Of a stretch of 64,000 nt of DNA, positions 19,336-27,419 are shown piece by piece (positions within the stretch are counted from its first letter, which is position 1; every line of letters starts with the position of its first letter). The notes below the pieces were generated by a model that ran no database searches, was not told the origin of the DNA, and saw only the letters and a program-made list of their open reading frames with translations. Source of the stretch: Billgrantia sulfidoxydans (lineage in GTDB: Bacteria > Pseudomonadota > Gammaproteobacteria > Pseudomonadales > Halomonadaceae); contig NZ_CP053381.1 of the NCBI RefSeq assembly GCF_017868775.1, positions 3,844,001 through 3,908,000 on the forward strand, in the 5' to 3' direction. Both the position numbers and the translations under genes were made by a program.

Positions 19336-20754
19336 ATGGCCAATCGCGCCTCTACCATGACTCTTGCCGCCCTGGGTGGCGCCGCCGTCGGCCTGGTCGC
19401 CGGCTGGCAGCTGCCCGACATGGCCCCGACCACCGCTCCGATCATCGAGGAGGCTGCTGCCGATAACGCCGCGTCCCCGGTGCTGACGCTTGGCGAACGC
19501 CTGCGCGGCGAGATCACCTCGGCCAGCGAGCTCAACGGCAAGGACGGCAGCCGCTTCCAGCGCTTCACCCTCTCCCTGGAGGAGGGGGCGCTGATCGAGA
19601 TCGAACTCGGCGGCCCCCTGCAGGGCACCCTGGCGCTCTACGACAGCGAGGAGACCCTGCTCGCCTCGAGTGCCAACCCGGCCTACTACGACGCACCGGC
19701 CGCCACCTCGCTGCGCCGGCGTATCGACGAGAGCGGCGACTACCTGCTGGTGGTCAGCGGTCACGACAAGCACAGCTACGGCCCCTTCACGCTGACCAGC
19801 CGAGAGATGGAGCTCACCACCAGCGACACGCTCGAGATGCCCTCGCGTGCCGATGGCTGGCTGCAAGGTGACGGCGACACCTTCAGCATGACGATCGAGG
19901 AGAGCGGCCTGTACCAGATCGAGATGCGCTCCAGCGATGTGGATGCCTACCTGGTACTGGAAGGTCCCAACGGCTACCGCCGCGAGGACGACGACAGCGC
20001 CGGCAACCTCAACGCCCGCATCGCCGACTTCCTCGAGCCGGGCGATTACCGTCTGACCGCCCGCGCCGCCTACGACCACGACGGCGGCCTCTATACGCTG
20101 GAGCTCGGCCCCCATGCCCAGGCCGACGGCGCGACGCTGCGCAACAGCGGCGAGCTGACGTTCGACGAACCATTGCACGGCTGGTTCAGCGGCGAGACGC
20201 TGAACTACGAGTTCACCCTCGAGTCGCCGGCGGCGGTGACCATCGACATGCTCTCGTCCGATTTCGACGCCTACCTCGAGCTGCAGGGCGACAACGTCTT
20301 CGCCAGTGACGATGACGGCGGCGATGAGCTCAACGCCCGCCTTTACTCTCCCCTCGAGGCCGGCAGCTATCGCGTGACCGCCCGCAGCCACGGCGGCCAC
20401 GGCAGCGGCCTGTTCGAGCTGCGAGCCAGCAGCACTCCGCTGGAAGAGCTACCCAGTAACGGCCAGCTGGAGATCGACAATCCGGTGCGCGCCAGGCTCG
20501 CGCCTGGCGCGCGCGACTACTACGAACTCGTGGTCGAGGAAGCCGGCCGCTATCGTCTCGATCTGCTCTCGGACGATTTCGATGCCTTTCTCGAACTCGA
20601 CGGCCAGGGGCAGTACCTGCGCGACGACGACGGTGCCGGCGAGCTGAATGCACGCATCAGCAGCCATCTGGAGCCGGGCAGCTACCGAGCCACCGCCCGC
20701 GCCTACGGCAGCAGCGAGAGCGGCAGCTATACGCTGCAGTTGCATCGCGAGTGA
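19336..20754 (+). CDS. Exported protein with four PPC-like beta-sandwich repeats
   Basis: The 472-residue protein has an N-terminal hydrophobic segment (AALGGAAVGLVAGW) that is a signal peptide or membrane anchor. Four tandem units of about 100 residues follow (roughly 50-155, 160-263, 270-372, 375-472). The last three share a pattern: SSDxDAYLxL, then a D-rich loop (REDDDSAGNLNAR, ASDDDGGDELNAR, RDDDGAGELNAR), then LEPGxYRxTARA. This is the bacterial pre-peptidase C-terminal (PPC) signature. No protease or other catalytic domain is attached. A periplasmic or surface role in binding ligand or calcium is only an inference. Confidence 0.82.
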   Translation: MANRASTMTLAALGGAAVGLVAGWQLPDMAPTTAPIIEEAAADNAASPVLTLGERLRGEITSASELNGKDGSRFQRFTLSLEEGALIEIELGGPLQGTLALYDSEETLLASSANPAYYDAPAATSLRRRIDESGDYLLVVSGHDKHSYGPFTLTSREMELTTSDTLEMPSRADGWLQGDGDTFSMTIEESGLYQIEMRSSDVDAYLVLEGPNGYRREDDDSAGNLNARIADFLEPGDYRLTARAAYDHDGGLYTLELGPHAQADGATLRNSGELTFDEPLHGWFSGETLNYEFTLESPAAVTIDMLSSDFDAYLELQGDNVFASDDDGGDELNARLYSPLEAGSYRVTARSHGGHGSGLFELRASSTPLEELPSNGQLEIDNPVRARLAPGARDYYELVVEEAGRYRLDLLSDDFDAFLELDGQGQYLRDDDGAGELNARISSHLEPGSYRATARAYGSSESGSYTLQLHRE

Positions 20755-20916
20755 GGTGAACGACCGATGACGGCTGACCCCGCCTCGGGGCCGGCCGTCG
20801 TCATGGGCCGCACGCCACCGGCGGATACCGCCTCAATGCCGGCCTGCGGTACAGCTGCTATGCTGTGCATGAGTTCGTCATGCATGGAGACGGCGGCCCT
20901 CGTTGCCCTTCGACAT

Positions 20917-21429
20917 ATGGAAGTGAACGTCAAGCGCAGGCTTCGCCTGCGTCCTGCAGCCGCGACAGACAGGCCCCTGCTCGAACACTGGGACACCCAG
21001 TCCCACGTCTTCGCCACCCCCAGCGCAGGCGGGAATCGCCACGCCGAGCTTGGCCATCACGCCGAATGGCGCCGGCAATTCATCGCCGAACGCGATGGAT
21101 ATCCCATCGGCTTCGTTCAGATCATCGCCCCCGCCCGCGAGCAGAGCGCGTACTGGGGGGAACTCGCCCCTGGCGTGCGCGCCATCGACCTCTGGATCGG
21201 CGAGCCCGAGGAGCTGGGCAAGGGTTATGGCACCACCACGATACAGCTGGCCCTGGCCCTCTGTTTTGCCGACCCCGAGGTATTCGCCGTACAGATCGCC
21301 GTCCTGGCCGACAATCGCCGCGTTCGACACTTCTACGAGCGACTGGGCTTCCGCTTCATCGAGCAGCGCGGGCTGGGCAACGTGACCGGCTGCATCTACC
21401 GCCTCGAGCGTCGCGACTGGCAGGCCTGA
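20917..21429 (+). CDS. GNAT acetyltransferase, AAC(6')-like
   Basis: GCN5-related N-acetyltransferase of about 170 residues. It has acetyl-CoA-binding features of the aminoglycoside 6'-N-acetyltransferase / siderophore acyltransferase type: LAPGVRAIDLWIGEPEELGK, GYGTTTIQLAL, then VLADNRRVRHFYERLGFR. The start is uncertain. The frame is open from 20767, which has GAGGTGA in front of its ATG, but the first 50 residues look non-coding, so I used the ATG just before the conserved RLRLRPAAATD. Real substrate unknown; resistance function should not be assumed. Confidence 0.75.
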   Translation: MEVNVKRRLRLRPAAATDRPLLEHWDTQSHVFATPSAGGNRHAELGHHAEWRRQFIAERDGYPIGFVQIIAPAREQSAYWGELAPGVRAIDLWIGEPEELGKGYGTTTIQLALALCFADPEVFAVQIAVLADNRRVRHFYERLGFRFIEQRGLGNVTGCIYRLERRDWQA

Positions 21430-21531
21430 GCGCGCGGATCGTACGCCCCTCCCCCGGCCCCGGTCGTCCCTCGCCCAGGGCTGCTACGCTGAACCAGGCA
21501 AACGAGGAACACGCTCATCAGGAGGAAGCCG

Positions 21532-22830
21532 ATGTCAGGGCAAACGGATCATGCCAACCTGTTCGACGATGCCCGCTCACGACTGGAGGAGGTATTCGAT
21601 GCCATCGACGTGCACGGAGATGCCAGGGAGCGCCTGAGGCAGCCCAACCTGTCCCTTCAGGTCAGCGTGCCCGTGCGCATGGACGACGGCAGTCTCAAGG
21701 TCTTTCCCGGCTGGCGCGTGCAGTACAGCGACACCCTGGGGCCGGCCAAGGGCGGCATCCGCTTTCATCCCGACGTGAACCAGGAAGAAGTGACCACGCT
21801 GAGTTTCTGGATGGCGGTGAAGTGTGCCGTGGTCGACCTGCCCTACGGCGGCGGCAAGGGGGGCGTCAAGGTCGACCCCAAGCGGCTGTCGACGCTGGAA
21901 CTGGAGCGCCTGGCCCGCGGCTACGTGCGCGCCATCGCCGATATCATGGGACCCGATCGCGATATCCCCGCCCCCGACGTCAACACCAATGCCACGGTCA
22001 TGGGCTGGATGGCCGACGAGTTCGATCACCTCGCCCGCGGCAAGGTGCCTGCCGCCATCACCGGCAAACCGCCGGCCCTGGGCGGCTCGCTGGGCCGCGT
22101 CGCCGCTACCGGGCGCGGCGCCCTGCACGTGCTCGACCTGTGGGCGACCCGCGAGGAGCGCAGGCCCGAGGAGATCACCCTGGCGATACAGGGCTTCGGC
22201 AACGCCGCCTATCATTTCGCCCGCCTGGCGCATGCGCGAGGCTACCGCATCGTCGCGGTGTCCGACTCCAAGGGCGCCATCTACAGCCGTGAAGGCCTGG
22301 ACCCGGACCCCATCATGGCGCAGAAGACCCGCAACCAGCGTCTGCACGACATGGTCTACTGTGACGACTCGGTTTGCATTGCCGAGGATGCAGAGCCGAT
22401 CGAGCGCGACGACCTGCTGACCCTGGAGGTCGACGTCCTGGTTCTGGCGGCGCTCGAGAATCAGGTGCACGAACACAACGTCGACCAGCTGAAGGCCGGT
22501 GCCGTGCTCGAGATCGCCAACGGGCCGGTCACCAGTCGTGCCGATTCGCGGCTCGAAGCGCGAGGCGTGCCCGTACTGCCCGACGTGCTGGCCAACACCG
22601 GCGGCGTGATCGTCAGCTATTACGAATGGGTGCAGAACCGCAGCGGGGAACGCTGGGCCGAGGAGGAGATCGATTCGCGCTTGGCCAAGCGCCTCGAACG
22701 ACAGAGCCGGCTGGTCTTCGAACGCGCCGAGCGGGAGGCAATCTCCTATCGCAAGGCGGCATATCGCCAGGGCATCGAGCGCATCGCCGAAGCCATCCAG
22801 CTGCGCGGCAACTGCCAGGACAGCGAGTGA
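21532..22830 (+). CDS. Glu/Leu/Phe/Val dehydrogenase (glutamate dehydrogenase type)
   Basis: Oxidative deamination of an amino acid, most likely glutamate, with NAD(P). The 432-residue protein has the substrate domain with GPAKGGIRFHPDV, the active-site YGGGKGGVKVDP lysine, DIPAPDVNTNATVMGWM, and the Rossmann domain with LAIQGFGNAAYHFARL. A strong AGGAGG lies upstream of the ATG. Cofactor preference cannot be read with confidence. It stands alone between a GNAT gene and truC. Confidence 0.93.
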   Translation: MSGQTDHANLFDDARSRLEEVFDAIDVHGDARERLRQPNLSLQVSVPVRMDDGSLKVFPGWRVQYSDTLGPAKGGIRFHPDVNQEEVTTLSFWMAVKCAVVDLPYGGGKGGVKVDPKRLSTLELERLARGYVRAIADIMGPDRDIPAPDVNTNATVMGWMADEFDHLARGKVPAAITGKPPALGGSLGRVAATGRGALHVLDLWATREERRPEEITLAIQGFGNAAYHFARLAHARGYRIVAVSDSKGAIYSREGLDPDPIMAQKTRNQRLHDMVYCDDSVCIAEDAEPIERDDLLTLEVDVLVLAALENQVHEHNVDQLKAGAVLEIANGPVTSRADSRLEARGVPVLPDVLANTGGVIVSYYEWVQNRSGERWAEEEIDSRLAKRLERQSRLVFERAEREAISYRKAAYRQGIERIAEAIQLRGNCQDSE

Positions 22831-22877
22831 GCGCCCGTGGCGGCGCACAGGTGACAAGAGCCAAGGAGGGGGCGACA

Positions 22878-22913
22878 ATGGCGCCCCTTGCAGCAACCAT
22901 CGGGTCGCCATGA
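22878..22913 (+). CDS. Possible 11-residue leader peptide coupled to truC
   Basis: An ATG preceded by a near-ideal AAGGAGGGGG reads MAPLAATIGSP and stops in the TGA that overlaps the truC ATG (ATGA). The truC start itself has no good ribosome site, so ribosomes may load here and re-initiate on truC. Nothing in the peptide suggests an amino-acid-sensing attenuator. Conservation is untested. Confidence 0.4.
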   Translation: MAPLAATIGSP

Positions 22914-23677
22914 CGGAACCCTTGAGCATCCTTCATCGGGACGAGCATCTGGTCGCGGTGCACAAGCCCGCGGGCCTGCTGGTGCATCGTTCCAAGCTGG
23001 CCGGCGGCGAACGCGAGTTCCTGCTGCAGCGGCTGCGCGACCAGTTGGGCCAGCGGATCTACCCGGTGCATCGCCTCGACCGCCCCACCTCGGGTGTCAT
23101 GGTCTTCGCCCTGAACCCGGCCACCGCGACCCGGCTGGGCGACAGCTTCGCCGAGCGCCGGGTCGCCAAGCGCTACCTGGCCGTGGTACGCGGCACCGGC
23201 CCGGAGTGCGAGCGGCTCGACTATGCCCTGCGCGAGGAGGACGGCAGCCGCCCCAAGAGTGAAATGCCGGCGCTCGAAGCCGTCACCGAAATCAGGCGGC
23301 TCGACAGCGTGGAACTGCCGGTCCAGGTGGATCGCTACCCTACCAGCCGCTACTCGCTGATGGAGGCCAGACCGCTGACCGGGCGCCGCCACCAGATCCG
23401 CCGCCACCTGTCGCGGCGCGGCTACCCCATCATCGGCGACGCCAAGCACGGCAAGGGCAACCACAACCGCTTCTTCGCCCAACGCCTGGGCTGCCCGCGG
23501 CTGCTGCTGGCCGCGGTTGGCCTGAGCTTCGACCACCCCGTAAGCGGGCATCGGCTGGCATTGAGCTGCGCCCTTGACGCCCCGATGACGGCCCTGTTCC
23601 AGCGCCTAGGCTGGGCCGGCCACCTGCCGGTCGATGGCGCCCGTTGTCCCGACGTCCCTCTGCCCGTCGCCACCTGA
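22910..23677 (+). CDS. truC: tRNA pseudouridine(65) synthase
   Basis: RluA-family pseudouridine synthase of 255 residues. The catalytic motif is VHRLDRPTSGVMVFAL, with Asp acting on the uridine, preceded by LVAVHKPAGLLVHRS and followed by LTGRRHQIRRHLSRRGYPI. The short form without an S4 domain, and HPVSGHRLAL near the end, match TruC, which modifies U65 in tRNA. tcdA, another tRNA-modifying gene, follows after 27 bases. Confidence 0.92.
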   Translation: MTEPLSILHRDEHLVAVHKPAGLLVHRSKLAGGEREFLLQRLRDQLGQRIYPVHRLDRPTSGVMVFALNPATATRLGDSFAERRVAKRYLAVVRGTGPECERLDYALREEDGSRPKSEMPALEAVTEIRRLDSVELPVQVDRYPTSRYSLMEARPLTGRRHQIRRHLSRRGYPIIGDAKHGKGNHNRFFAQRLGCPRLLLAAVGLSFDHPVSGHRLALSCALDAPMTALFQRLGWAGHLPVDGARCPDVPLPVAT

Positions 23678-23704
23678 CACCTGAGCCGGAGTTCGATACG
23701 CCCC

Positions 23705-24559
23705 ATGACCGCTTCTCCAAGCCCGCACGATGTCGCCCCGCCGGCGCAGGATGACTACGACTTTCGCTTCGGCGGCATCCGGCGCCTCTACGGTGCCCGC
23801 GCCCTCGAGCGCTTCCGCGCCGCCCATGTGGTGGTGGTGGGCGTGGGTGGCGTCGGCAGCTGGGCGGTGGAGGCGCTGGCGCGCTCGGGCATCGGCCGGC
23901 TCACGCTGATCGATCTCGACGACGTCTGCGTCTCCAACGTCAACCGCCAGCTGCCGGCCCTCGACGGCACCATCGGTCGACCCAAGGTGGACGTGCTGGC
24001 CGAGCGCTGCCGGGCGATCCAGCCCGGCATCGAGGTCGCCGCCGATACCGCCTTCGTCACCCCGACCAACCTAGCGCAGCGCATCCCGGAAGACGCCGAC
24101 TACGTGGTCGACGCCATCGACAGCGTGATGGCCAAGGCCGCACTGATTCACTGGTGCCGGCGGCGCAAGCTGCCCATCGTGGTGGCGGGCGCCGCCGGCG
24201 GCCAGACCGACCCCACGCGGATCAAGGTGGCGGATCTCGCGCGCAGCGAGCACGACCCGCTGCTGGCCAAGGTACGCGCCCGCCTGCGTCGCGACTACGG
24301 TTTCTCGCGCAACCCGAAGCGGCGCTTCTCCGTGGAGTGCGTCTATTCTGACGAACAGCTGGTCTACCCGGGCGTCGATGGCGAGGTCTGCCTGCAAAAG
24401 CCTGGCAGCGGCGAGTCGACCCGGCTCGACTGCGCTTCCGGCGTAGGCGCAGCCACCTTCGTGACCGGTGGCTTCGGCTTCATCGCCGCCTCGCGGGTCC
24501 TTGCCCGCCTGGCCAGGCAGGCCGCCGAGGCAGCGGCCGGCAACGACACGCCCCCCTGA
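23705..24559 (+). CDS. tcdA: tRNA cyclic N6-threonylcarbamoyladenosine(37) synthase
   Basis: E1-like ATP-dependent dehydratase that converts t6A37 to its cyclic form; tsaC, also in this window, feeds the same modification. The 284-residue protein has the ThiF/MoeB-type nucleotide site VVGVGGVGSWAVEALARSG, LIDLDDVCVSNVNRQL, and VVDAIDSVMAKAALI. Its C-terminal hydrophobic stretch (TGGFGFIAASRVLARLA) is usual for the family. It lies 15 bases before a DUF1653 gene. Confidence 0.94.
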   Translation: MTASPSPHDVAPPAQDDYDFRFGGIRRLYGARALERFRAAHVVVVGVGGVGSWAVEALARSGIGRLTLIDLDDVCVSNVNRQLPALDGTIGRPKVDVLAERCRAIQPGIEVAADTAFVTPTNLAQRIPEDADYVVDAIDSVMAKAALIHWCRRRKLPIVVAGAAGGQTDPTRIKVADLARSEHDPLLAKVRARLRRDYGFSRNPKRRFSVECVYSDEQLVYPGVDGEVCLQKPGSGESTRLDCASGVGAATFVTGGFGFIAASRVLARLARQAAEAAAGNDTPP

Positions 24560-24574
24560 CTGGAGTCCAACGCG

Positions 24575-24802
24575 ATGTCTCACCCCCTCCCCGTTCCCGG
24601 CATCTACAGCCACTACAAGGGCAACCGCTACGAGGTGCTCGGCGTCGCCCACCACAGCGAGACCGAGGAGCCCCTGGTGGTCTACCGCGCCCTGTACGGC
24701 GACTACGGTCTGTGGGTGCGTCCACTGGCCATGTTCACCGAAACCGTGGAAGTGCGCGGCGAGCCAGTGCCGCGCTTCGACCTCGAAAAGGCATTCAACT
24801 GA
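24575..24802 (+). CDS. DUF1653 domain protein
   Basis: Small single-domain protein of 75 residues beginning MSHPLPVPGIYSHYKGNRYE, with VLGVAHHSETEEPLVVYRAL and WVRPLAMFTETVE. This is the conserved pattern of DUF1653, an SH3-like fold of unknown function. It is close behind tcdA and ends at a bidirectional hairpin. No function is proposed. Confidence 0.88.
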   Translation: MSHPLPVPGIYSHYKGNRYEVLGVAHHSETEEPLVVYRALYGDYGLWVRPLAMFTETVEVRGEPVPRFDLEKAFN

Positions 24803-24827
24803 AGGTGGAACGGAGCCGCCAAACAAG

Positions 24828-24853
24828 ACGGCACCGACGTGAATCGGTGCCGT
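24828..24853. terminator. Hairpin between DUF1653 gene and bfr (convergent)
   Basis: ACGGCACCGA and TCGGTGCCGT form a perfect 10-bp stem around CGTGAA. On the minus strand it is followed by CTTGTTTGG, so it most likely ends bfr transcription. It can also serve the plus-strand gene group. Confidence 0.7.
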
Positions 24854-24875
24854 GGGGGTTGCGCCAAGCCAGCGA

Positions 24876-25358
24876 TCACTCGTCGCCGGCTTCCTGCATC
24901 TGGCGCAGCATATAGTTCTCGATGCCGACCTTGTCGATCAGGCCGAGTTCGGTCTCGATATGGTCGATGTGCTCTTCTTCGTCTGCCAGGATGTCGCGAA
25001 GCAGGTCGCGGGAAACGTAATCCTTGACCTTCTCGCAGTAGGCGATGGCCTCGATGTAGTCCTTGCGCCCGTCATGTTCGAGCTTGAGATCGCTCTCGAG
25101 CATCTCGCGCACGTTCTCGCCGATGTGCAGCTTGCCGAGGTCCTGCAGGTTGGGCACGCCTTCGAGGAACAGGATGCGCTCGATCAGCTTGTCGGCGTGG
25201 TTCATCTCATCGATGGACTCGTCGTACTCCCACTTGGCCAGCGCCTTGAGGCCCCAGTCCTTGTACATCTTGGCGTGAAGGAAATACTGGTTGATCGCCA
25301 CCAGCTCATTGCCGAGGGCCTGGTTGAGATACTTGATGACCTTGGCATCGCCTTTCAT
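24876..25358 (-). CDS. bfr: Bacterioferritin
   Basis: Forms 24-subunit iron-storage shells with haem between subunit pairs. The 160-residue protein keeps the ferroxidase ligands Glu18, Glu51, His54, Glu94, Glu127 and His130 and the haem-axial Met52, in the same numbering as E. coli Bfr. The ATG is preceded by GGAGAAAGG. The bfd gene lies upstream on the same strand, but a strong terminator separates them, so bfr probably has its own promoter. Confidence 0.98.
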   Translation of the reverse strand: MKGDAKVIKYLNQALGNELVAINQYFLHAKMYKDWGLKALAKWEYDESIDEMNHADKLIERILFLEGVPNLQDLGKLHIGENVREMLESDLKLEHDGRKDYIEAIAYCEKVKDYVSRDLLRDILADEEEHIDHIETELGLIDKVGIENYMLRQMQEAGDE

Positions 25359-25448
25359 TGCCTTTCTCCCTTCTCTCGTCTCGGCCTGGGGCCTTGTCGT
25401 TGCATGATGCTCGAATCATCATAGGCAGTATCAGCCCAAAAACGCAAA

Positions 25449-25477
25449 AAATCCAACCGAGACAGTCGGTTGGATTT
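25449..25477 (-). terminator. Rho-independent terminator of bfd
   Basis: A perfect 12-bp stem (AAATCCAACCGA / TCGGTTGGATTT) with a five-base loop is followed on the minus strand by TTTTGCGTTTTT. It sits between bfd and bfr and should isolate the two genes. Confidence 0.88.
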
Positions 25478-25530
25478 AATGGCAACAAGAATGAGAGAGA
25501 TTGACAACGGCGAGCCGGGGCGCCCGAACT

Positions 25531-25737
25531 CTACACGGCATAGGCGAGGTCGTTGGCCGACGCCATCACGGCGGCCTTGACCGCTTCACGGGTGATGGTC
25601 TTGCCGACGCTGGCGCACTTGCCGCACTGAGTACCGCAGCCGGTTTCCTGCTGAACCTCGCGCCAGCTACGCGCACCGCCCTCGACGCTCTCACGAATCT
25701 TGCGGTCTGATACGCCCTTGCAGAGACATACGTACAT
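25531..25737 (-). CDS. bfd: Bacterioferritin-associated ferredoxin
   Basis: Small [2Fe-2S] protein that docks on bacterioferritin and reduces its core to release iron when iron is scarce. The 68-residue product starts MYVCLCKGVSDRKI and has the CxC...CxxC ligands (CLC and CGKC in TGCGTQCGKC). GAGGTGG upstream is best spaced for this ATG; another in-frame ATG lies two codons earlier. A Fur-like box lies 32 bases upstream, matching the known iron-repressed expression of bfd elsewhere. Confidence 0.95.
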   Translation of the reverse strand: MYVCLCKGVSDRKIRESVEGGARSWREVQQETGCGTQCGKCASVGKTITREAVKAAVMASANDLAYAV

Positions 25738-25768
25738 CGACATCCACCTCGCTATGCTTACGATAGTT

Positions 25769-25787
25769 AATGTAAATGATTCGCATA
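25769..25787 (-). promoter_or_regulatory. Fur-like box upstream of bfd
   Basis: The 19-mer AATGTAAATGATTCGCATA matches the common Fur pattern (AATGATAATNATTNTCATT) at about 13 of 17 defined positions. It lies in an AT-rich patch directly upstream of bfd. Iron-dependent repression of bfd is expected. Confidence 0.6.
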
Positions 25788-25837
25788 GCCCATCGCAAGG
25801 GGGAATCGACTATTTTTTGATCTCGGTCAGCCGGCGC

Positions 25838-26320
25838 CTAGCGACGGCTCGCCCGGGGCAGGACCACCACTCGCGTGCCCGAGGCGATATCGGACCAGCT
25901 ACGGCGCTCGGTATCGAACAGGACCCAGAGATAGCCGAGCCCGAAGGCCGCCAGCGACAGCCAGGCCACAAGGTAGCGCACCAGGCTCTGGCGCAGCGTG
26001 ATCGAGTGCCCGCTGCGGGTCTGCACGCGCAGACGCCAGGCCTGCATTCCCAGCGTCATGCCGCCGCGCATCCAGGAGAAGGCGAAGAACAGGAAGGCGC
26101 CCATCACCAGCAGCAGCTGCAGCGACAGGCGCTGCGCGATGCCGGCACCGACCTCCTCGGCACCGAGGCCCAGCACCTGGCGCACGAAGACCACGTGCAG
26201 CACCCCGATCAGGATCCAGACCGCCACGACCAGCAGGGCGTCGTAGAGCATGGCGCCCAGGCGCCGTCCGAGGCCGGCCGGCCACACATCGTCGAGTTGG
26301 TCGAATCGTCGTTGCATCAT
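25838..26320 (-). CDS. RDD-family membrane protein
   Basis: RDD proteins are small membrane proteins, some linked to Na+(Li+)/H+ exchange but mostly uncharacterised. The 160-residue protein has RRLGAMLYDALLVVAVWILI (the Arg and Asp of the family name), LLLVMGAFLFFAFSW, the GMTLGMQAWRLRV motif and a last span AWLSLAAFGLGYLWVLF, about four membrane segments. It follows lptG by 34 bases on the same strand, a frequent neighbourhood in gammaproteobacteria. Confidence 0.88.
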   Translation of the reverse strand: MMQRRFDQLDDVWPAGLGRRLGAMLYDALLVVAVWILIGVLHVVFVRQVLGLGAEEVGAGIAQRLSLQLLLVMGAFLFFAFSWMRGGMTLGMQAWRLRVQTRSGHSITLRQSLVRYLVAWLSLAAFGLGYLWVLFDTERRSWSDIASGTRVVVLPRASRR

Positions 26321-26354
26321 CGTCTCTCGTTTCAGGTCCGTGCCGGCGGAGCTA

Positions 26355-27419
26355 TTAGCCCGAGCGCCGCAGGAGGTACAGCCCGAGGGCGGCGCAGAGC
26401 AGGGTCGGTGCCAGCACGGCCCAGACCGGCGAGAATCCGAACACGGTGGAGGCCGGCGCCAGCAGGTCCTGCAGGTACTTGAACGACAGCCCCACGACCA
26501 CGCCGTAGAACACCCGCGTCCCCGCCGCCACGGTACGCAACGGGCCGAACACGAACGACGCCGCGACCAGCACCAGCGAGGCCATGGTCAGCGGCAGCAG
26601 GAGCTTCTGCCAGAAATAGAGCAGCGGTTGGGTGGCCTGCTGGCCCTGGGAGAGCAGGTAGCGCGAGTAGGCCCACAGCTCGCTGGGCGCCTGGCTGCTG
26701 ACGTCCCGCAGCAGGCGATTGAGCTGGTCGGGGGTCAGGCTCGTCTCCCATTCCAGCCGGTCGTGCGTCTCGGCTTCGGTACGGTCTTCGCCAAAGCGCG
26801 TGACGCTCACCTCCTCGAGCACCCAGCGGTTGTCCTCCCACGAGGCACGCGTCGCCTGGACGGCTTCGCGCAGCCGCCTGCCGTCGAAGACGTAGCGGGT
26901 CAGGTCGAGCACGGTGTCGTCGGCGCGAATGGCGCCGAAACGATAGACGCTGTCGCCCTCGCGCTGCCAGCCACCGCTCTGGGTCAGCAGGGCGCCTTCC
27001 CCCTGCATCTGTTCCAGGCGCCAGGCGCTGGCGAACTGCTCGGTACGAGGGCTGACGAATTCGGCGATCAGCAGCAGGATGACCACCACCAGGATGATCG
27101 GCTTCATCACCCCCCACAGGATACGCGCCAACGAGCGCCCCGCGGCACGCATCACCGTCAGCTCGTTGCTCGAGGCCATGCTGCCAAGGCCGATCAGCGC
27201 GCCGATCAGCACGCCCACCGGGGCATACTGATAGAAGCGCCAGGGCAGACGCATCAGCAGGTAGAGCAGCACCTGCAAGGCGCCGTAGTTGCCCTCGACA
27301 TCGTCCAGGTCGTTGATATAGGTGATCACCAGATCGAGGCCGAGCAGCACCACCTGGACGACGAGGATCGCGCCCAGCACGTTGCGGGCGATATAGCGGT
27401 CGAGACGGTCCGTCAGCAT
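26355..27419 (-). CDS. lptG: LPS export ABC transporter permease LptG
   Basis: Inner-membrane permease of the LptB2FG complex that extracts lipopolysaccharide and passes it to LptC. The 354 residues show three N-terminal spans (VLGAILVVQVVLLGLDLVI; YAPVGVLIGALIGLG; IILVVVILLLIAEFV), a periplasmic beta-jellyroll of about 150 residues, and three C-terminal spans. The coupling segment SSNELTVMRAAGRSLARI is conserved. Its ATG overlaps the lptF stop (TGATG). LptA, LptB and LptC are not in the window. Confidence 0.96.
   Translation of the reverse strand: MLTDRLDRYIARNVLGAILVVQVVLLGLDLVITYINDLDDVEGNYGALQVLLYLLMRLPWRFYQYAPVGVLIGALIGLGSMASSNELTVMRAAGRSLARILWGVMKPIILVVVILLLIAEFVSPRTEQFASAWRLEQMQGEGALLTQSGGWQREGDSVYRFGAIRADDTVLDLTRYVFDGRRLREAVQATRASWEDNRWVLEEVSVTRFGEDRTEAETHDRLEWETSLTPDQLNRLLRDVSSQAPSELWAYSRYLLSQGQQATQPLLYFWQKLLLPLTMASLVLVAASFVFGPLRTVAAGTRVFYGVVVGLSFKYLQDLLAPASTVFGFSPVWAVLAPTLLCAALGLYLLRRSG

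Noticed and set aside
19159..20400. Upstream extension of the SDR frame on the minus strand
   Set aside because: The extension is antisense to the PPC-repeat gene. The SDR Rossmann motif starts only at the chosen ATG.
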